Assembly (NCBI GenBank): GCA_944322755.1
Contig: CALUPY010000008.1
Span: 18,374 to 82,373, forward strand
Length of the DNA stretch: 64,000 nt
Source: Candidatus Gastranaerophilales bacterium
Lineage (GTDB): Bacteria > Cyanobacteriota > Vampirovibrionia > Gastranaerophilales > Gastranaerophilaceae
Reading direction: 5' to 3'
Shown piece by piece: positions 1 to 9,620 of the stretch. The translations under genes and the position numbers were made by a program. Each line of letters starts with the position of its first letter. Position 1 is the first letter of the stretch. The notes under the pieces were generated by a model. The model was given only the letters and a program-made list of their open reading frames with translations, ran no database searches and was not told the DNA's origin.

Positions 1-1
1 A

Positions 2-379
2 GTAACCAACGAAACAAAAAAAATCCTTCATCTTGACGAAGATACAAGAATCGCCTGTACAGCAGTAAGAGTGCCTGTTTTCCACGGACACTCGGAGGCT
101 GTTAATATAGAATTTGAGAAAGCAATAACACCCGAAAAAGCGCGTGAACTTCTTGAACATGCGTGGGGAGTTGAAGTTGTGGACGATATTGAAAATTATG
201 TTTACCCGACCCCGAGAGATGCTGCCGGCAAAAACCCTGTGTACGTCGGAAGAATAAGAAAAGACCTTGTTTTTGATAACGGCATTGCTCTCTGGTGTGT
301 TGCTGACAACATTCGAATCGGCGCTGCCCTCAACACGGTAAGACTTGCCGAAAAAGTTATTGAAATGCAGTTATTTTAG
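2..379 (+). CDS. asd: Aspartate-semialdehyde dehydrogenase, C-terminal part
   Basis: The reading frame is open from the window edge, so only the last 125 residues are present. Asd reduces aspartyl phosphate to aspartate semialdehyde in the lysine/threonine/methionine and diaminopimelate pathway. The fragment carries the family's GHSEAVNIEFE segment with the substrate-binding Arg23 and active-site His30 of the fragment spaced seven apart as in the family. It also has YPTPRDAAGKN and the closing VADNIRIGAALN. An apparent GTG start at base 71 is only an internal valine codon. The gene ends 27 bases before queA on the same strand. Confidence 0.95.
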   Translation, partial: VTNETKKILHLDEDTRIACTAVRVPVFHGHSEAVNIEFEKAITPEKARELLEHAWGVEVVDDIENYVYPTPRDAAGKNPVYVGRIRKDLVFDNGIALWCVADNIRIGAALNTVRLAEKVIEMQLF

Positions 380-406
380 TGCGGTGAACTCCGCCGGAGC
401 CGGAAA

Positions 407-1468
407 ATGAAAGAGACAAAAGAATTTATACCCGTATCAGAATTTGATTACAAACTTCCCGAGGAGCTTATTGCCCAAACTCCCTCTGAAAAAAGAGAAA
501 ACGCACGGATGATGGTGCTGGACAGAAGAGCTGAAACAATAGAGCACAAACACTTTTATGATATTGTTGACTACTTTGATGAAAATGATGTAATAGTTCT
601 GAACAATACAAGGGTCATTCCGGCAAGGCTTTACGGGCATAAAGAAACAGGTGCACTGCTCGAGGTATTTTTGCTAAAACAGATTGCCGGCAAAACATGG
701 CAGGTTCTTCTCAATCCATCCAAACGGGTCAAAGAAGATATGATAATAAAAATCTCTGACGAGCTGTCTTTAAAAGTTTTGACACGTGAAGATCAGGGAA
801 AATGGCTTGTCGAAATGTTTTATGACGGCAATTTCTATGAAATCCTCGACAGCGTAGGCAAAATTCCGCTTCCGCCGTATATTGAAAGAAGTATGACAGA
901 TGACCAGCTGAGCAGTCTTGATTATGAGCGATACCAGACGGTTTATGCGCAAAGACGCGGTTCTGTTGCTGCACCTACGGCAGGCCTTCATTTTACTGAA
1001 GAAATTCTTGAAAAACTCAAAGAAAAAGGCGTACAAATCTGCTATGTTACCCTTAACGTAGGGCTTGGCACTTTCAGACCTGTAAAGTCCGAAAACATTC
1101 TTGAGCATAAAATGGATTCGGAAGAATACGAAATTTCTAAAGAAACTGCAGAAATAATAATGAATGCAAGAAAAACAGGCAAAAAAATCACAGCTGTCGG
1201 AACCACCACTGTTCGTACGCTCGAAACCTGCATGCAGAAGTTCGATGAAATACTTGAGGTCATTGACGATTCTAACCTCTTTATTTACCCTGGCTTTAAA
1301 TTCCGCATTGTAGACAGGCTTTTAACAAACTTCCATCTGCCTAAATCCACACTCATAATGCTTGTGTCAGCCTTTGCGGGGAAAGAGTTTGTATTCAGGG
1401 CATATGATGAAGCCATACGCGAAAAATACCATTTTTACAGCTACGGCGACTGCATGCTTATAAACTAA
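407..1468 (+). CDS. queA: S-adenosylmethionine:tRNA ribosyltransferase-isomerase
   Basis: QueA moves the ribosyl part of SAM onto preQ1 in tRNA to make epoxyqueuosine, the penultimate step of queuosine synthesis in the cytoplasm. The 353-residue length is normal. The N-terminal FDYKLPEELIAQTP, the central APTAGLHFT followed by TLNVGLGTFRPV, and the C-terminal TNFHLPKSTLIMLVSAFAG are family signatures. The ATG start has only a weak upstream purine stretch but is the first in frame and gives a full-length protein. It lies just downstream of asd, so co-transcription is possible. Confidence 0.96.
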   Translation: MKETKEFIPVSEFDYKLPEELIAQTPSEKRENARMMVLDRRAETIEHKHFYDIVDYFDENDVIVLNNTRVIPARLYGHKETGALLEVFLLKQIAGKTWQVLLNPSKRVKEDMIIKISDELSLKVLTREDQGKWLVEMFYDGNFYEILDSVGKIPLPPYIERSMTDDQLSSLDYERYQTVYAQRRGSVAAPTAGLHFTEEILEKLKEKGVQICYVTLNVGLGTFRPVKSENILEHKMDSEEYEISKETAEIIMNARKTGKKITAVGTTTVRTLETCMQKFDEILEVIDDSNLFIYPGFKFRIVDRLLTNFHLPKSTLIMLVSAFAGKEFVFRAYDEAIREKYHFYSYGDCMLIN

Positions 1469-1554
1469 AGGCGCTTTTAAAACCCAAACCTGAACTTATT
1501 CGAGACCTTTCGGATGAAAAGGGGGCTTTATAAAAGAAGCGGGATGATTAAAAG

Positions 1555-2004
1555 CTAGACATTCTTGTTCACAAGCGCGCCTGAAAATTCAGACAGATTT
1601 TTCAGCGCATGTGCAGCCTCTTCGGGCGAAATAGTTCCGACCACTTTATCCCCCTCACAAATCTCAATCATTCCGTCTTTATTAAATTCGAAATGATATT
1701 TTGAAACATCTTCTTCTGTAGGCTCTTTCTGATTTTGCGGCTGCTTTTGTGATTCTGGCTGTTCTCCTTCCTGCTCCTGCTCTTGATTTTGTTCTTCGTC
1801 TTTTATAAGAACCATCCTGCCGTTAAACGCTGCATCAGGATCTTTTCGTCCTGCCTTTTGCTTTCTGGATATCCCGTCTACATCAACAATATCATCTTCT
1901 GTTCCCTGACGGGCAGTCACTTCCGCATCCTGCGCCATTTGCTGGGAGCTCAGGTTTCTGTTTACGCCGGGTAAGTTTGCCATTGAAAATCCGTCTATGC
2001 CCAT
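1555..2004 (-). CDS. Hypothetical protein with Gln/Glu-rich linker
   Basis: I do not recognise this 149-residue protein. Residues 1-60 are polar and start MGIDGFSMANLPGV. Residues 69-98 are a low-complexity Gln/Glu/Pro linker. Residues 99-149 look like a small folded unit (FEFNKDGMIEICEG, then TISPEEAAHAL) faintly reminiscent of FlaG-type tails, which is only a weak resemblance. There is no signal peptide or membrane segment. An AAGGGATG stretch upstream could serve as ribosome binding site, though at long spacing. It is divergent from the gene at 2092. Regular codon structure and absence of a better frame support it as real. Confidence 0.65.
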   Translation of the reverse strand: MGIDGFSMANLPGVNRNLSSQQMAQDAEVTARQGTEDDIVDVDGISRKQKAGRKDPDAAFNGRMVLIKDEEQNQEQEQEGEQPESQKQPQNQKEPTEEDVSKYHFEFNKDGMIEICEGDKVVGTISPEEAAHALKNLSEFSGALVNKNV

Positions 2005-2091
2005 GAGTTTTTCATCCCTTTATACTATTTATAACGGTTTGAACTTTATGATATTATACCATATGTAGATAGAAAAATTAAGGTAAAAGAA

Positions 2092-2856
2092 GTGGGAAGT
2101 TACGGCAATTTAGTTAAAACAATTTTAGATGCGCCATTTTGGGTGCAGGAAGCTTTGTTTATTGATTTTTTAGAATCTTTTGAAATAAAACTCGGTGTAA
2201 AAACAGATATAAAAAAAGAAGATATTTACACTCACTACGTCCCTGAACTTACGTTTAAAGGGAAAAAGGAGTTTGATTCACATGAGCATGGACATGAGCC
2301 TAATCTTTACAAACTCCTCCAGTCAGCCCTTTTAAAAAAACGTGTTGTGGACATTACCATAGACAATTTTATGTCGCTTGAAGATACTTCCAAACTTATC
2401 AGTGAATGTATCAAACTGGAATACTTAAACCCGCCTGCAAACGACGTTGTAAGCGCTTCAGTATACTATATGAGCGGAGAAATCAGACTTGGAGAATATG
2501 CAAAAAGAGCAAAACTGATTGATGTTGTACAGCTGGACAGCGCAATGCGACGCCAGAAAGAGTTAAATATGACATCAGGTAAAGTTATCCCGATTGGCGA
2601 GGTGCTTGTTGAGCTGGGATTTTTAACAAAAGAAGATATATCAAAAATTATTCTGATAAAAGACGACAGCAAAAGAAGATTTGTCTTCGGCGGCACAGCA
2701 TCACCGGCTGCCCCACAGTCAGATGATGTTGCGCAGAGCAGAATGAATATAGAAATGCAGCAGATGAAAATGCAGCTCCAAAGATACGCGCAGGAAAATC
2801 AGATTCTGAAAGAAAAATTAAGAGCTGTATTCAATCTGCAGAATAAGAATAAATAA
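2092..2856 (+). CDS. MshEN/GspE-N-like domain protein with C-terminal coiled coil
   Basis: This 254-residue protein starts at GTG 2092 behind AGGTAAAAGA; the only nearby upstream ATG (2063) is followed at once by a stop. The first 120 residues match nothing I know. Residues about 132-200 (LGEYAKRAKLIDVVQLDSA, then IGEVLVELGFLTKEDIS) have the repeated 'LG-x-L-x-x-x-G-L-x-x' pattern of the N-terminal domain of type II secretion/type IV pilus ATPases. Residues 215-254 are Gln/Lys/Glu-rich and predicted coiled coil. There is no ATPase domain, so it may be a regulator or adaptor. Its stop overlaps the next start by one base (TAATG), which indicates translational coupling with the asparaginase-like gene. 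Confidence 0.7.
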   Translation: MGSYGNLVKTILDAPFWVQEALFIDFLESFEIKLGVKTDIKKEDIYTHYVPELTFKGKKEFDSHEHGHEPNLYKLLQSALLKKRVVDITIDNFMSLEDTSKLISECIKLEYLNPPANDVVSASVYYMSGEIRLGEYAKRAKLIDVVQLDSAMRRQKELNMTSGKVIPIGEVLVELGFLTKEDISKIILIKDDSKRRFVFGGTASPAAPQSDDVAQSRMNIEMQQMKMQLQRYAQENQILKEKLRAVFNLQNKNK

Positions 2857-3827
2857 TGCAGATAAATTTCTATCCGGAAGTACTTTTAATACAAACAAGA
2901 AACGGTTTAACAGAACTGGAGTTTTCTGGTTTTGTTGTATATTGCGACGGCACGAAAAATATAAAAACAATCGGCAATCCGAACCGCTACCCGTTCTTCC
3001 AGCGTTCTTGCGCAAAACCGATGCAGGCATCTTTAATTACGGATTTTGACACAAAGAACTATTTCTCACTTACGGACAAAGAAATTGCACTGTGCTGCGG
3101 CTCACATACAGGTGAACCCGTTCATCTGGAAATTTTAAGAGGGTTACTGAAAAGAGCGGGTCTTTGCGAGAAAAATTTAAAATGTCCGGCTGTTGCGCCT
3201 CTGAATAAAGAAGAACAGAAAAAATTCAGTGAATACTCTCCTCTTCACAACAACTGTTCCGGCAAACATACTCTTATGCTGCTTCTCTGCAGGCAAAACG
3301 GATGGGATATAGAAAACTACCTTGACTTTGAACATCCACTTCAAAAACTTATATACAAAAGGATAAAAGAGCTTTGCGAAACAGAATCGGAACTTCCGTC
3401 CACAAGAGACGGCTGCGGCGCGCCAAACTGGGCTGTACCTCTAGAGCAGCAGGCAATGGGTTTTTTAAATTTGTTTTGCGATGAAAAATATGCGGAGATT
3501 AAAAATGCAATGCTTGAAAATCCTTACATGGTCGGAGGATACGACAGGCAGGATACAGATATTATGACTTATACTGAAGGGATTGCGGCAAAAGCCGGAG
3601 CAGGCGGATTGCTTAGTCTTGTGAACACAAATACGAGAGAATCCCTCATGATAAAACTTATAGATGCTGATATGAAAGCCAGAATCATCATTGCTATTGA
3701 ACTGCTTAAACAACTTAACTGGGCTGACAGTAATTCCATAAAAAATCTCCTTAATCTTTATCCGAAAAATGTTTTGACAGAAAACGGCGAATATGTGGGC
3801 GAGTTTGTTCCCCAATTCTCATTCTGA
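2856..3827 (+). CDS. Asparaginase II family protein
   Basis: This is a 323-residue member of the asparaginase_II family, related to the Rhizobium thermolabile asparaginase and distinct from the AnsA/AnsB type. Family motifs are clear: RSCAKPMQA near residue 50, CCGSHTGEPVHLE near 80, NNCSGKHTLML near 132 and RDGCGAPNWAVPLEQ near 186. The expected reaction is hydrolysis of L-asparagine to aspartate and ammonia, but activity has been shown for few members. The start codon overlaps the stop of the preceding gene. No signal peptide is seen, so it should be cytoplasmic. Confidence 0.88.
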   Translation: MQINFYPEVLLIQTRNGLTELEFSGFVVYCDGTKNIKTIGNPNRYPFFQRSCAKPMQASLITDFDTKNYFSLTDKEIALCCGSHTGEPVHLEILRGLLKRAGLCEKNLKCPAVAPLNKEEQKKFSEYSPLHNNCSGKHTLMLLLCRQNGWDIENYLDFEHPLQKLIYKRIKELCETESELPSTRDGCGAPNWAVPLEQQAMGFLNLFCDEKYAEIKNAMLENPYMVGGYDRQDTDIMTYTEGIAAKAGAGGLLSLVNTNTRESLMIKLIDADMKARIIIAIELLKQLNWADSNSIKNLLNLYPKNVLTENGEYVGEFVPQFSF

Positions 3828-3830
3828 ATT

Positions 3831-4511
3831 TTAAGCGAATGTTTTAAAGGTCTCCTCGATGTTTTTGTCGATAACTTTTTTAACAGAATCCATTTCTGTT
3901 TCGATTGCTTTCTGTTCATTCTTTAGCTGGTCAAGACGCATATCAAACTGCTTGTCCTGATTCTGCAGACGCTCTACTTTTGCCTCGTAGTCAGCAAGAC
4001 CTGCAGTCATTTCTTCTTCGTCAATGCCTTGATAGATATAAGCACTGCCGTCCACAGACACATCAGTCCATTGACCGTTGGCGAAAAGGTTGGCCTCCTG
4101 CATTCTCCAGTTACAGCCAAAAAGCTGTTCTTCAAAATAGTCAGCCTGATTACATTTCGGGTCAATAACGTAGTCGTCTGCCGTCTTGCCTTCGGGAAGC
4201 GGGTTAGGAAGAGAGGGGACAACCATTCTTCCGGATGCGTCTACGACACGCATTCCGAGCCCGCCGTCTGCCGGCTGCGACGTAACAGCTTGATAAGTTA
4301 AACGTGGAAGGTTGCTTGTATCTCCGGCAATACCGTCTTTTGCGTAGTAAAGATGTTTTGTGTTCATCTTTTCATTCCAGAGTTTAGCTTCACCCTCAAT
4401 TTCATTTGCCAGCATCATTTTTGCCTGAGTCGTCTGTTGTGCCTCAAACTCTATGTTGCTTTTTCTTGCGGTTAGCTGTAAATATCTTGCTTGTGACGCT
4501 GACAGTCCCAT
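3831..4511 (-). CDS. Hypothetical protein, MGLSASQAR family
   Basis: This 226-residue soluble protein begins MGLSASQARYLQLTARKSN. I recall that opening from unassigned proteins of Gastranaerophilales and Elusimicrobia, but I know no function for it. Residues about 1-55 and 165-220 are strongly heptad-like (coiled coil, rich in Glu, Lys and Gln). The middle holds a Pro/Gly segment and Trp/Tyr-rich stretches such as NWRMQEANLFANGQW. There is no signal peptide. It converges on the asparaginase gene with three bases between the stops. A secretion or surface-apparatus role would be a guess. Confidence 0.72.
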   Translation of the reverse strand: MGLSASQARYLQLTARKSNIEFEAQQTTQAKMMLANEIEGEAKLWNEKMNTKHLYYAKDGIAGDTSNLPRLTYQAVTSQPADGGLGMRVVDASGRMVVPSLPNPLPEGKTADDYVIDPKCNQADYFEEQLFGCNWRMQEANLFANGQWTDVSVDGSAYIYQGIDEEEMTAGLADYEAKVERLQNQDKQFDMRLDQLKNEQKAIETEMDSVKKVIDKNIEETFKTFA

Positions 4512-4596
4512 AATTCGGTGATACTCCTTATCTTGATATATATATCGGCACTCCGGAGATGATTCTTTAGTATATTTAATGCAAATTTTACAAATG

Positions 4597-4649
4597 TTTA
4601 CATAATTTGAATGAGAGTTATAATTACTTCCCTGTTTTTAATGTATAAT
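4597..4649 (+). promoter_or_regulatory. Promoter of gatA
   Basis: A -35 box TTTACA (4597-4602) lies 16 bases before TATAAT (4619-4624). A second TATAAT at 4644-4649 could serve a start nearer the gene. GGAGAGG at 4671-4677 is the ribosome binding site before ATG 4684. Box assignments are by eye. Confidence 0.6.
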
Positions 4650-4683
4650 TACGATATTAAAATAGTCTACGGAGAGGCAAAAA

Positions 4684-6156
4684 ATGAACATAAACGACCT
4701 GCTGAAAAAAACGGCGAAAGAACAGAGAGAAGCACTGCTGAACAAAGACGTTTCCGCTGTGGAACTCGTTAACGCCACATATGAAAATATAGAAAAACAC
4801 GATGACACAATAGGCGCATACAATTCTCTGTGCAAAGAAAAAGCACTCGAAACAGCAAAAGCTGTTGATGAAAAAATTGCAAAAAACGAAGAATTACCGA
4901 AACTCGCAGGCATACCGCTTGCACTTAAAGATAATATAAATTACAAGGGATACAAAACAACAGCCTCGAGCAAAATTCTCGAAAACTTTGTTTCTCCCTA
5001 TGACGCAACAGTCACGGAGAAGCTGAAAGCAAACATGATTCCAATCATAGGAAAAGCTAACCTCGACGAATTTGCTATGGGCTCATCAAACGAAAACTCT
5101 GCGTTTAAACCGGTAAGAAACCCCTGGAATCTGAATAAAGTTCCGGGCGGAAGCTCCGGCGGTTCGGCTGCTGCTGTTGCCAGCTATGAAGCGGCTCTCG
5201 CTCTGGGTTCTGACACCGGCGGAAGTATCAGGCTGCCTGCAAGTTTCTGCGGGATTGTCGGGCTGAAACCTACTTACGGCAGGGTATCCAGATACGGACT
5301 TATTGCATTCGCCTCCTCGCTTGACCAGATTGGTCCGTTCGGACGTTCTGTAGAAGATGCGGCCATGCTTCTCGAGGCAATAAGCGGATATGACAGATGG
5401 GATTCAACATCTTTGAATCTGCCTGTTCCCGAGTATAGCAAAAACCTGAATAAGGATATAAAAGGACTCAGAATAGGATACATTAAAGAACTGTTTGCAG
5501 AAGGCGTTGATGCTGATGTAAAAAAAGCAGTCGAGTCAGCTATCCAGACATACAAAGAACTGGGTGCAGAGATTGTTGAAATATCGCTGCCGCTTTTAAA
5601 ACACTCCATCGGTGTGTACTACATCATCGCAACTGCCGAAGCAAGTTCAAACCTCGCAAGATTTGACGGTGTTAAATACGGTCACAGAACCCAAAACGCA
5701 AAAAATCTTCTGGAAATGTACACAAAAACCAGAGCAGAAGGTTTTGGAGACGAAGTAAAAAGACGTATCATGCTCGGAACATATGCGCTTAGTTCCGGAT
5801 ATTATGACGCTTACTACAAAAAAGCCCAGCAAATCAGACAGCTTATAAAACAGGATTTTGACAGGGCATTTGAAAAAGCGGATGTGCTGGTTTCACCAAC
5901 CTGTCCGAATACTGCATTCGATATCGGTTCAAAAATCGAAGACCCACTTAGCATGTACCTCACAGATATCGGTACTATAAGTGCAAACCTTGCCGGAATT
6001 CCCGGAATGAGTCTGCCGTGCGGATTTGATTCAGACGGAATGCCTGTCGGCATGCAGCTTTTGTCGCCGGCATTGACCGAAGAAAGACTGTTGAATGCGG
6101 CTTACAAATTCGAAGCTGCAACAGAATACCACAACAAAAAGGTATGTTTAGCATAA
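4684..6156 (+). CDS. gatA: Glutamyl/aspartyl-tRNA amidotransferase subunit A
   Basis: GatA is the amidase subunit of GatCAB. It releases ammonia from glutamine for conversion of Glu-tRNA(Gln) or Asp-tRNA(Asn) to the amidated forms. The 490 residues include the full amidase signature. The catalytic triad can be placed at Lys82 (ALKDNI), cis-Ser157 ([11 protein letters not shown]) and nucleophile Ser181 (GSDTGGS). gatB and gatC are not in the window, so the complex is encoded in dispersed genes. A strong ribosome binding site and a good promoter precede it; the TPR-NHL gene follows after 15 bases. Confidence 0.97.
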   Translation: MNINDLLKKTAKEQREALLNKDVSAVELVNATYENIEKHDDTIGAYNSLCKEKALETAKAVDEKIAKNEELPKLAGIPLALKDNINYKGYKTTASSKILENFVSPYDATVTEKLKANMIPIIGKANLDEFAMGSSNENSAFKPVRNPWNLNKVPGGSSGGSAAAVASYEAALALGSDTGGSIRLPASFCGIVGLKPTYGRVSRYGLIAFASSLDQIGPFGRSVEDAAMLLEAISGYDRWDSTSLNLPVPEYSKNLNKDIKGLRIGYIKELFAEGVDADVKKAVESAIQTYKELGAEIVEISLPLLKHSIGVYYIIATAEASSNLARFDGVKYGHRTQNAKNLLEMYTKTRAEGFGDEVKRRIMLGTYALSSGYYDAYYKKAQQIRQLIKQDFDRAFEKADVLVSPTCPNTAFDIGSKIEDPLSMYLTDIGTISANLAGIPGMSLPCGFDSDGMPVGMQLLSPALTEERLLNAAYKFEAATEYHNKKVCLA

Positions 6157-6171
6157 CTTAGGAGAAAAAAA

Positions 6172-7008
6172 GTGAAGAAATTTTTAGTTTTATGCGGAAT
6201 GTTTTTATGTATCTCAGGCGGAGCAGCATTAGCCGCACCGTCAGAAGGCGGAATGTATTACAATGACGGTCTTGACTATTACGCCAAAGGCGAATACACA
6301 AAAGCTATTGACTCTTTCAAAGAAGCTGTTGCAAAAGACCCGACTCTCGTAGACGGATACTACAATCTCGGCTCTCTGTTTGAGTATTTAAAAAGCTATC
6401 AGACTGCTATAATCTATTACACAAAGGTAACACAGCTTGACCCTAATGATATGGAAACTGTGCTTAAGCTTGCAGAGCTTTATAACAGAACAGGCAGCTA
6501 TGAAAAAGCTATGTTTTATGTAAACAAAATTCCTGCAGAAAGCGAACTCGCACAGCGCGCAGCCCAGCTTAAAACAGTGATTCAGTCCAGCGCAGAAAAA
6601 GCAGAAGCAAAGAAAATTGCCTCCGCTACTTCCACAGCTAAAGAAGCTAACAAAACGGTCATAAACCGTTTTTCCGGCCCGACCGGTGTCGCAATGGACT
6701 CTAAAGGCAATCTTTATGTCGCAAGCTACTCTGATAACAGCATATACAAAGTTACACCAAACGGACAAACCCAGCTTTACTCAAAAAGTCCGATGATTAA
6801 CGGCCCTATCGGTCTTGCCGTTGACTCTCAGGACAACCTGTATGTTGCTAACTACAACAAAAACAATATCCTTAAAATCAACAAAGCAGGACAGATTGTT
6901 ATCTTTATGAACAGAATCACAAATCCCTACTACCTGCTCATAAAAGGCAACAACATGTACATTTCGGAACAGGGCAACAACACTGTTATCAAATACCGTT
7001 TGTACTAA
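6172..7008 (+). CDS. Exported TPR and NHL-repeat protein
   Basis: The 278-residue protein has a signal peptide (MKKFLVLCGMF, cleavage likely after residue 21 at ALA-A). About three tetratricopeptide repeats follow (residues 27-130, e.g. GEYTKAIDSFKEAVAKDP). At about 160-278 there are NHL-type beta-propeller blades (GPTGVAMDSKGNLYVASYSD, then GPIGLAVDSQDNLYVANY). Two to three blades are fewer than a closed propeller needs, so the protein may oligomerise or be a short scaffold. It acts in the periplasm or outer envelope. No enzyme motif is seen. It follows gatA by 15 bases with its own GGAG site and ends at a clear terminator. Confidence 0.82.
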   Translation: MKKFLVLCGMFLCISGGAALAAPSEGGMYYNDGLDYYAKGEYTKAIDSFKEAVAKDPTLVDGYYNLGSLFEYLKSYQTAIIYYTKVTQLDPNDMETVLKLAELYNRTGSYEKAMFYVNKIPAESELAQRAAQLKTVIQSSAEKAEAKKIASATSTAKEANKTVINRFSGPTGVAMDSKGNLYVASYSDNSIYKVTPNGQTQLYSKSPMINGPIGLAVDSQDNLYVANYNKNNILKINKAGQIVIFMNRITNPYYLLIKGNNMYISEQGNNTVIKYRLY

Positions 7009-7016
7009 AAATTTTC

Positions 7017-7047
7017 GTCCCCTGTCTCTTTGAACAGGGGACTTTTT
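7017..7047 (+). terminator. Rho-independent terminator
   Basis: A 9 bp perfect stem (GTCCCCTGT 7017-7025 with ACAGGGGAC 7034-7042), an 8 base loop and a run of five T follow directly. It closes the gatA / TPR-NHL unit. Confidence 0.88.
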
Positions 7048-7118
7048 CAAAAAACATGCCGTGTTGCTCACAAAACAGCTCCTACGGCTAAAACAATTCA
7101 CGCGGGGGGCGGTAATAA

Positions 7119-7832
7119 ATGCAGAGAAAAATTCTTATAGTAGATGATGACAATGAAATCAGAGAACTGCTCGAATTTGACCTTGCGCAGAGCGGGTATA
7201 TTGTGGACACTGCAGCAAACGGTCTTGACGGGCTTAACAAAGCTTTGAACAACTACTATGACATAGTTCTTCTGGATGTTATGATGCCGAAAATGAACGG
7301 CTATGACGTATGCAAAAACATAAGAAAAACAAAACCGGATATGCCTGTCCTTTTGTTGACAGCAAAAGGCACGATTGATGATAAAACACAGGGATTTGAC
7401 TGCGGGGCGGATGATTATCTGGTGAAACCGTTTGACATTCAGGAGGTTCTGCTAAGAGTCAGGGCTCTTCTCAGAAGAAATACAGACTCTAACAAAGAAC
7501 AGCTCCTGAAAAATGAAATTCTAAAAGTCGGTGATATCGAACTGTTTCCTGACTCGCTGGAAACACTTGTTGTTAATAAAAAAATAAAACTCACGCCTAC
7601 AGAGTTTGAAATTCTCTACTGCCTGATGCAGCATTTTAACAACCCCGTATCTCTTGCCACTCTGCTAGATGAAGTCTGGGGATATGATTCAGACGAAGAC
7701 GTAAGAATGGTAAGGGTGCATGTTGGCGGGCTGCGCCAAAAAATTGAAGAAGATACAAAAAACCCGAAATATCTGCATACAGTCACGAATGTGGGCTATA
7801 AACTCACTCCTTTTAGTGAAGAGGTTGAATAA
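7119..7832 (+). CDS. OmpR-family response regulator (RpaB-like)
   Basis: A 237-residue two-component response regulator. The receiver domain spans about residues 3-120 with acidic pocket Asp10/Asp11, phospho-acceptor Asp53 (LLDVMMP), Thr81 and Lys103 (LVKPFD). The winged-helix DNA-binding domain spans about 140-232 and ends VRVHVGGLRQKIEED...TVTNVGYKL. The layout and C-terminal motif resemble the cyanobacterial RpaB/RpaA group. GGGGGGCGG upstream is a strong ribosome binding site. The sensor kinase gene follows 50 bases later and is the obvious partner. Confidence 0.9.
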   Translation: MQRKILIVDDDNEIRELLEFDLAQSGYIVDTAANGLDGLNKALNNYYDIVLLDVMMPKMNGYDVCKNIRKTKPDMPVLLLTAKGTIDDKTQGFDCGADDYLVKPFDIQEVLLRVRALLRRNTDSNKEQLLKNEILKVGDIELFPDSLETLVVNKKIKLTPTEFEILYCLMQHFNNPVSLATLLDEVWGYDSDEDVRMVRVHVGGLRQKIEEDTKNPKYLHTVTNVGYKLTPFSEEVE

Positions 7833-7882
7833 AACAACAATCCAGGTCTGAAAGTGTTTAAGTACAATCCTGAAGAGGTCTA

Positions 7883-9568
7883 ATGAAAAAAGCCAGAGCA
7901 ATTAAAAGATTTAAAATAGTAGAGCAGATGATTGTCGTAATTCTGCTTGCTGTGCTTGCTCCGATGATTGTCAGTGCAATTATTATCAATAATGTAAACC
8001 AGCACGCAGTCAGAAATGAGCTCCAGTACTCAGCCCTGACTATATCTGAATCTATTGCATCGAATATAAAGACCTTTCTAGCGTCTGGCAGTGACGAAAT
8101 TGATGAAATAGTGCTTGCTCTGAAATATATAAAAACAGATTATGCAAAAGACGTTTACATTAAAGATTTGCTCCTGCACACAAACATCTTTAACTCAATA
8201 GATGTCAAGGAAATGAAAGAGGATATCGGGTTCGGGAAGAATGACGAGATTGTGTATCTTGACGAGCATGGCCGCTCAATGAAAATCCTCAAAAAAATCA
8301 ATGACAAAATATATCTGGATGCGAATATTGACCTCAATCAGTTTAAAAACAAAGTTTTTAACATCTTTAAAGAAGATGACAGGCAGATTTATATTTTAAA
8401 TAAGGACAAAAAACTTATTGCTGCGCACAATTTTGATGAAAAAGATTTTAACAGGGTGACTTATGCGCTGCCAAAAGATTTAAAAACTGACGATTCCGTT
8501 ATTTTCGGAAAGGTAAAAAACCAGCCTCTTGCATATTTTAAAATGCTTAACCCCGAAATAATAATAATTGTAAATACGACCCATCAGATTACAAAAACCA
8601 CAATAAATACAGCCAGATTCAAAATTCTCGCTGCCCTGTTTTTGTCAGCACTTTTTATAATATCGGTTGTCGGGTTGTACACATATTACCTGTATATCAA
8701 TATACGCCAGCTTTTTAAAGCAATAATGGCGCTCTCGATGGGAAACTATAACAGAAAAATAAGACTTTTAACCAGCGTCTTCACTCCGTATGAAATAATG
8801 TTTCTCGCGGATGAGTTTAACAAAATGATTACGGAAATCAACATGTCATACCGTGAACTCAAGCACAAAAACAAAGAACTCAAAAAACTCGACGAATTCC
8901 GCGCAAACCTTGTTGACGCAGTAAGCCACGAATTCAGAACCCCGCTGACCAGTATAAAAGGCTACACCTCCAGACTTTTAAGGCAGGATATAAAACTCGA
9001 TGAAGAAACAAAACAAAAATCATTAAAAATTATAAAAAACCAGTCAGAACGTTTGAGCAGGATGGTGGAAGACTTGCTTGTAATCCCGGATATAGAAGGT
9101 GCAAGACTTAAACTGAATATAGAACCTGTTAATCTTCCGGAATCCGTTAATGACTCTCTGCTGTCCGTAAAAAATCATGAAACAAGAGAGCTGAATATCG
9201 ACATACCTCATGACTTTCCGCTTATTATGGCTGACAATGACAGGCTTGAACAGGTTTTAATAAATCTGATTGATAATGCAATAAAATACTCCGAAGATGA
9301 CACTCCGGTAAGTATTACAGCTGTTCAAGAGGGCAGCAGGGCAGTTATTAAAGTAACGAACCTGTCTGACTATATTCCTCCCGATGTTTTGAATAAACTG
9401 TTCGGAAAATTTATAAGGGTGGATGATAAAACAACAAGAACAACCCGCGGTACAGGGCTTGGTCTGTTTATTGTAAAAGGTCTTGTGCTTGCGATGGGCG
9501 GAAGTATCGAGTTAATATCCCTGCCGTCAGGCGAATTCAGCGTAGTACTTAAGTTTAATCTCGCTTAA
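7883..9568 (+). CDS. Sensor histidine kinase with degenerate G1 box
   Basis: A 561-residue membrane kinase with two transmembrane helices (about 17-36 and 247-270) around a periplasmic sensor domain of about 210 residues. A HAMP-like segment (270-325) follows, then HisKA with phospho-His349 (SHEFRTPLTSIKG) and an ATPase domain. The N box is normal (NLIDNAIKYS, 461-470) and so is the G2 box (RGTGLGL, 522-528). Where DxGxG is expected the sequence reads VTNLSDYIPPD (491-501), so the adenine-binding Asp and both glycines are missing. It probably works with the regulator at 7119; direction and strength of its kinase versus phosphatase activity are uncertain. Confidence 0.9.
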   Translation: MKKARAIKRFKIVEQMIVVILLAVLAPMIVSAIIINNVNQHAVRNELQYSALTISESIASNIKTFLASGSDEIDEIVLALKYIKTDYAKDVYIKDLLLHTNIFNSIDVKEMKEDIGFGKNDEIVYLDEHGRSMKILKKINDKIYLDANIDLNQFKNKVFNIFKEDDRQIYILNKDKKLIAAHNFDEKDFNRVTYALPKDLKTDDSVIFGKVKNQPLAYFKMLNPEIIIIVNTTHQITKTTINTARFKILAALFLSALFIISVVGLYTYYLYINIRQLFKAIMALSMGNYNRKIRLLTSVFTPYEIMFLADEFNKMITEINMSYRELKHKNKELKKLDEFRANLVDAVSHEFRTPLTSIKGYTSRLLRQDIKLDEETKQKSLKIIKNQSERLSRMVEDLLVIPDIEGARLKLNIEPVNLPESVNDSLLSVKNHETRELNIDIPHDFPLIMADNDRLEQVLINLIDNAIKYSEDDTPVSITAVQEGSRAVIKVTNLSDYIPPDVLNKLFGKFIRVDDKTTRTTRGTGLGLFIVKGLVLAMGGSIELISLPSGEFSVVLKFNLA

Positions 9569-9620
9569 GCTCTTTAACTCGCTGCATTAAACCTGTTGCA
9601 AAACCCGTTGGGCTTCAGGC

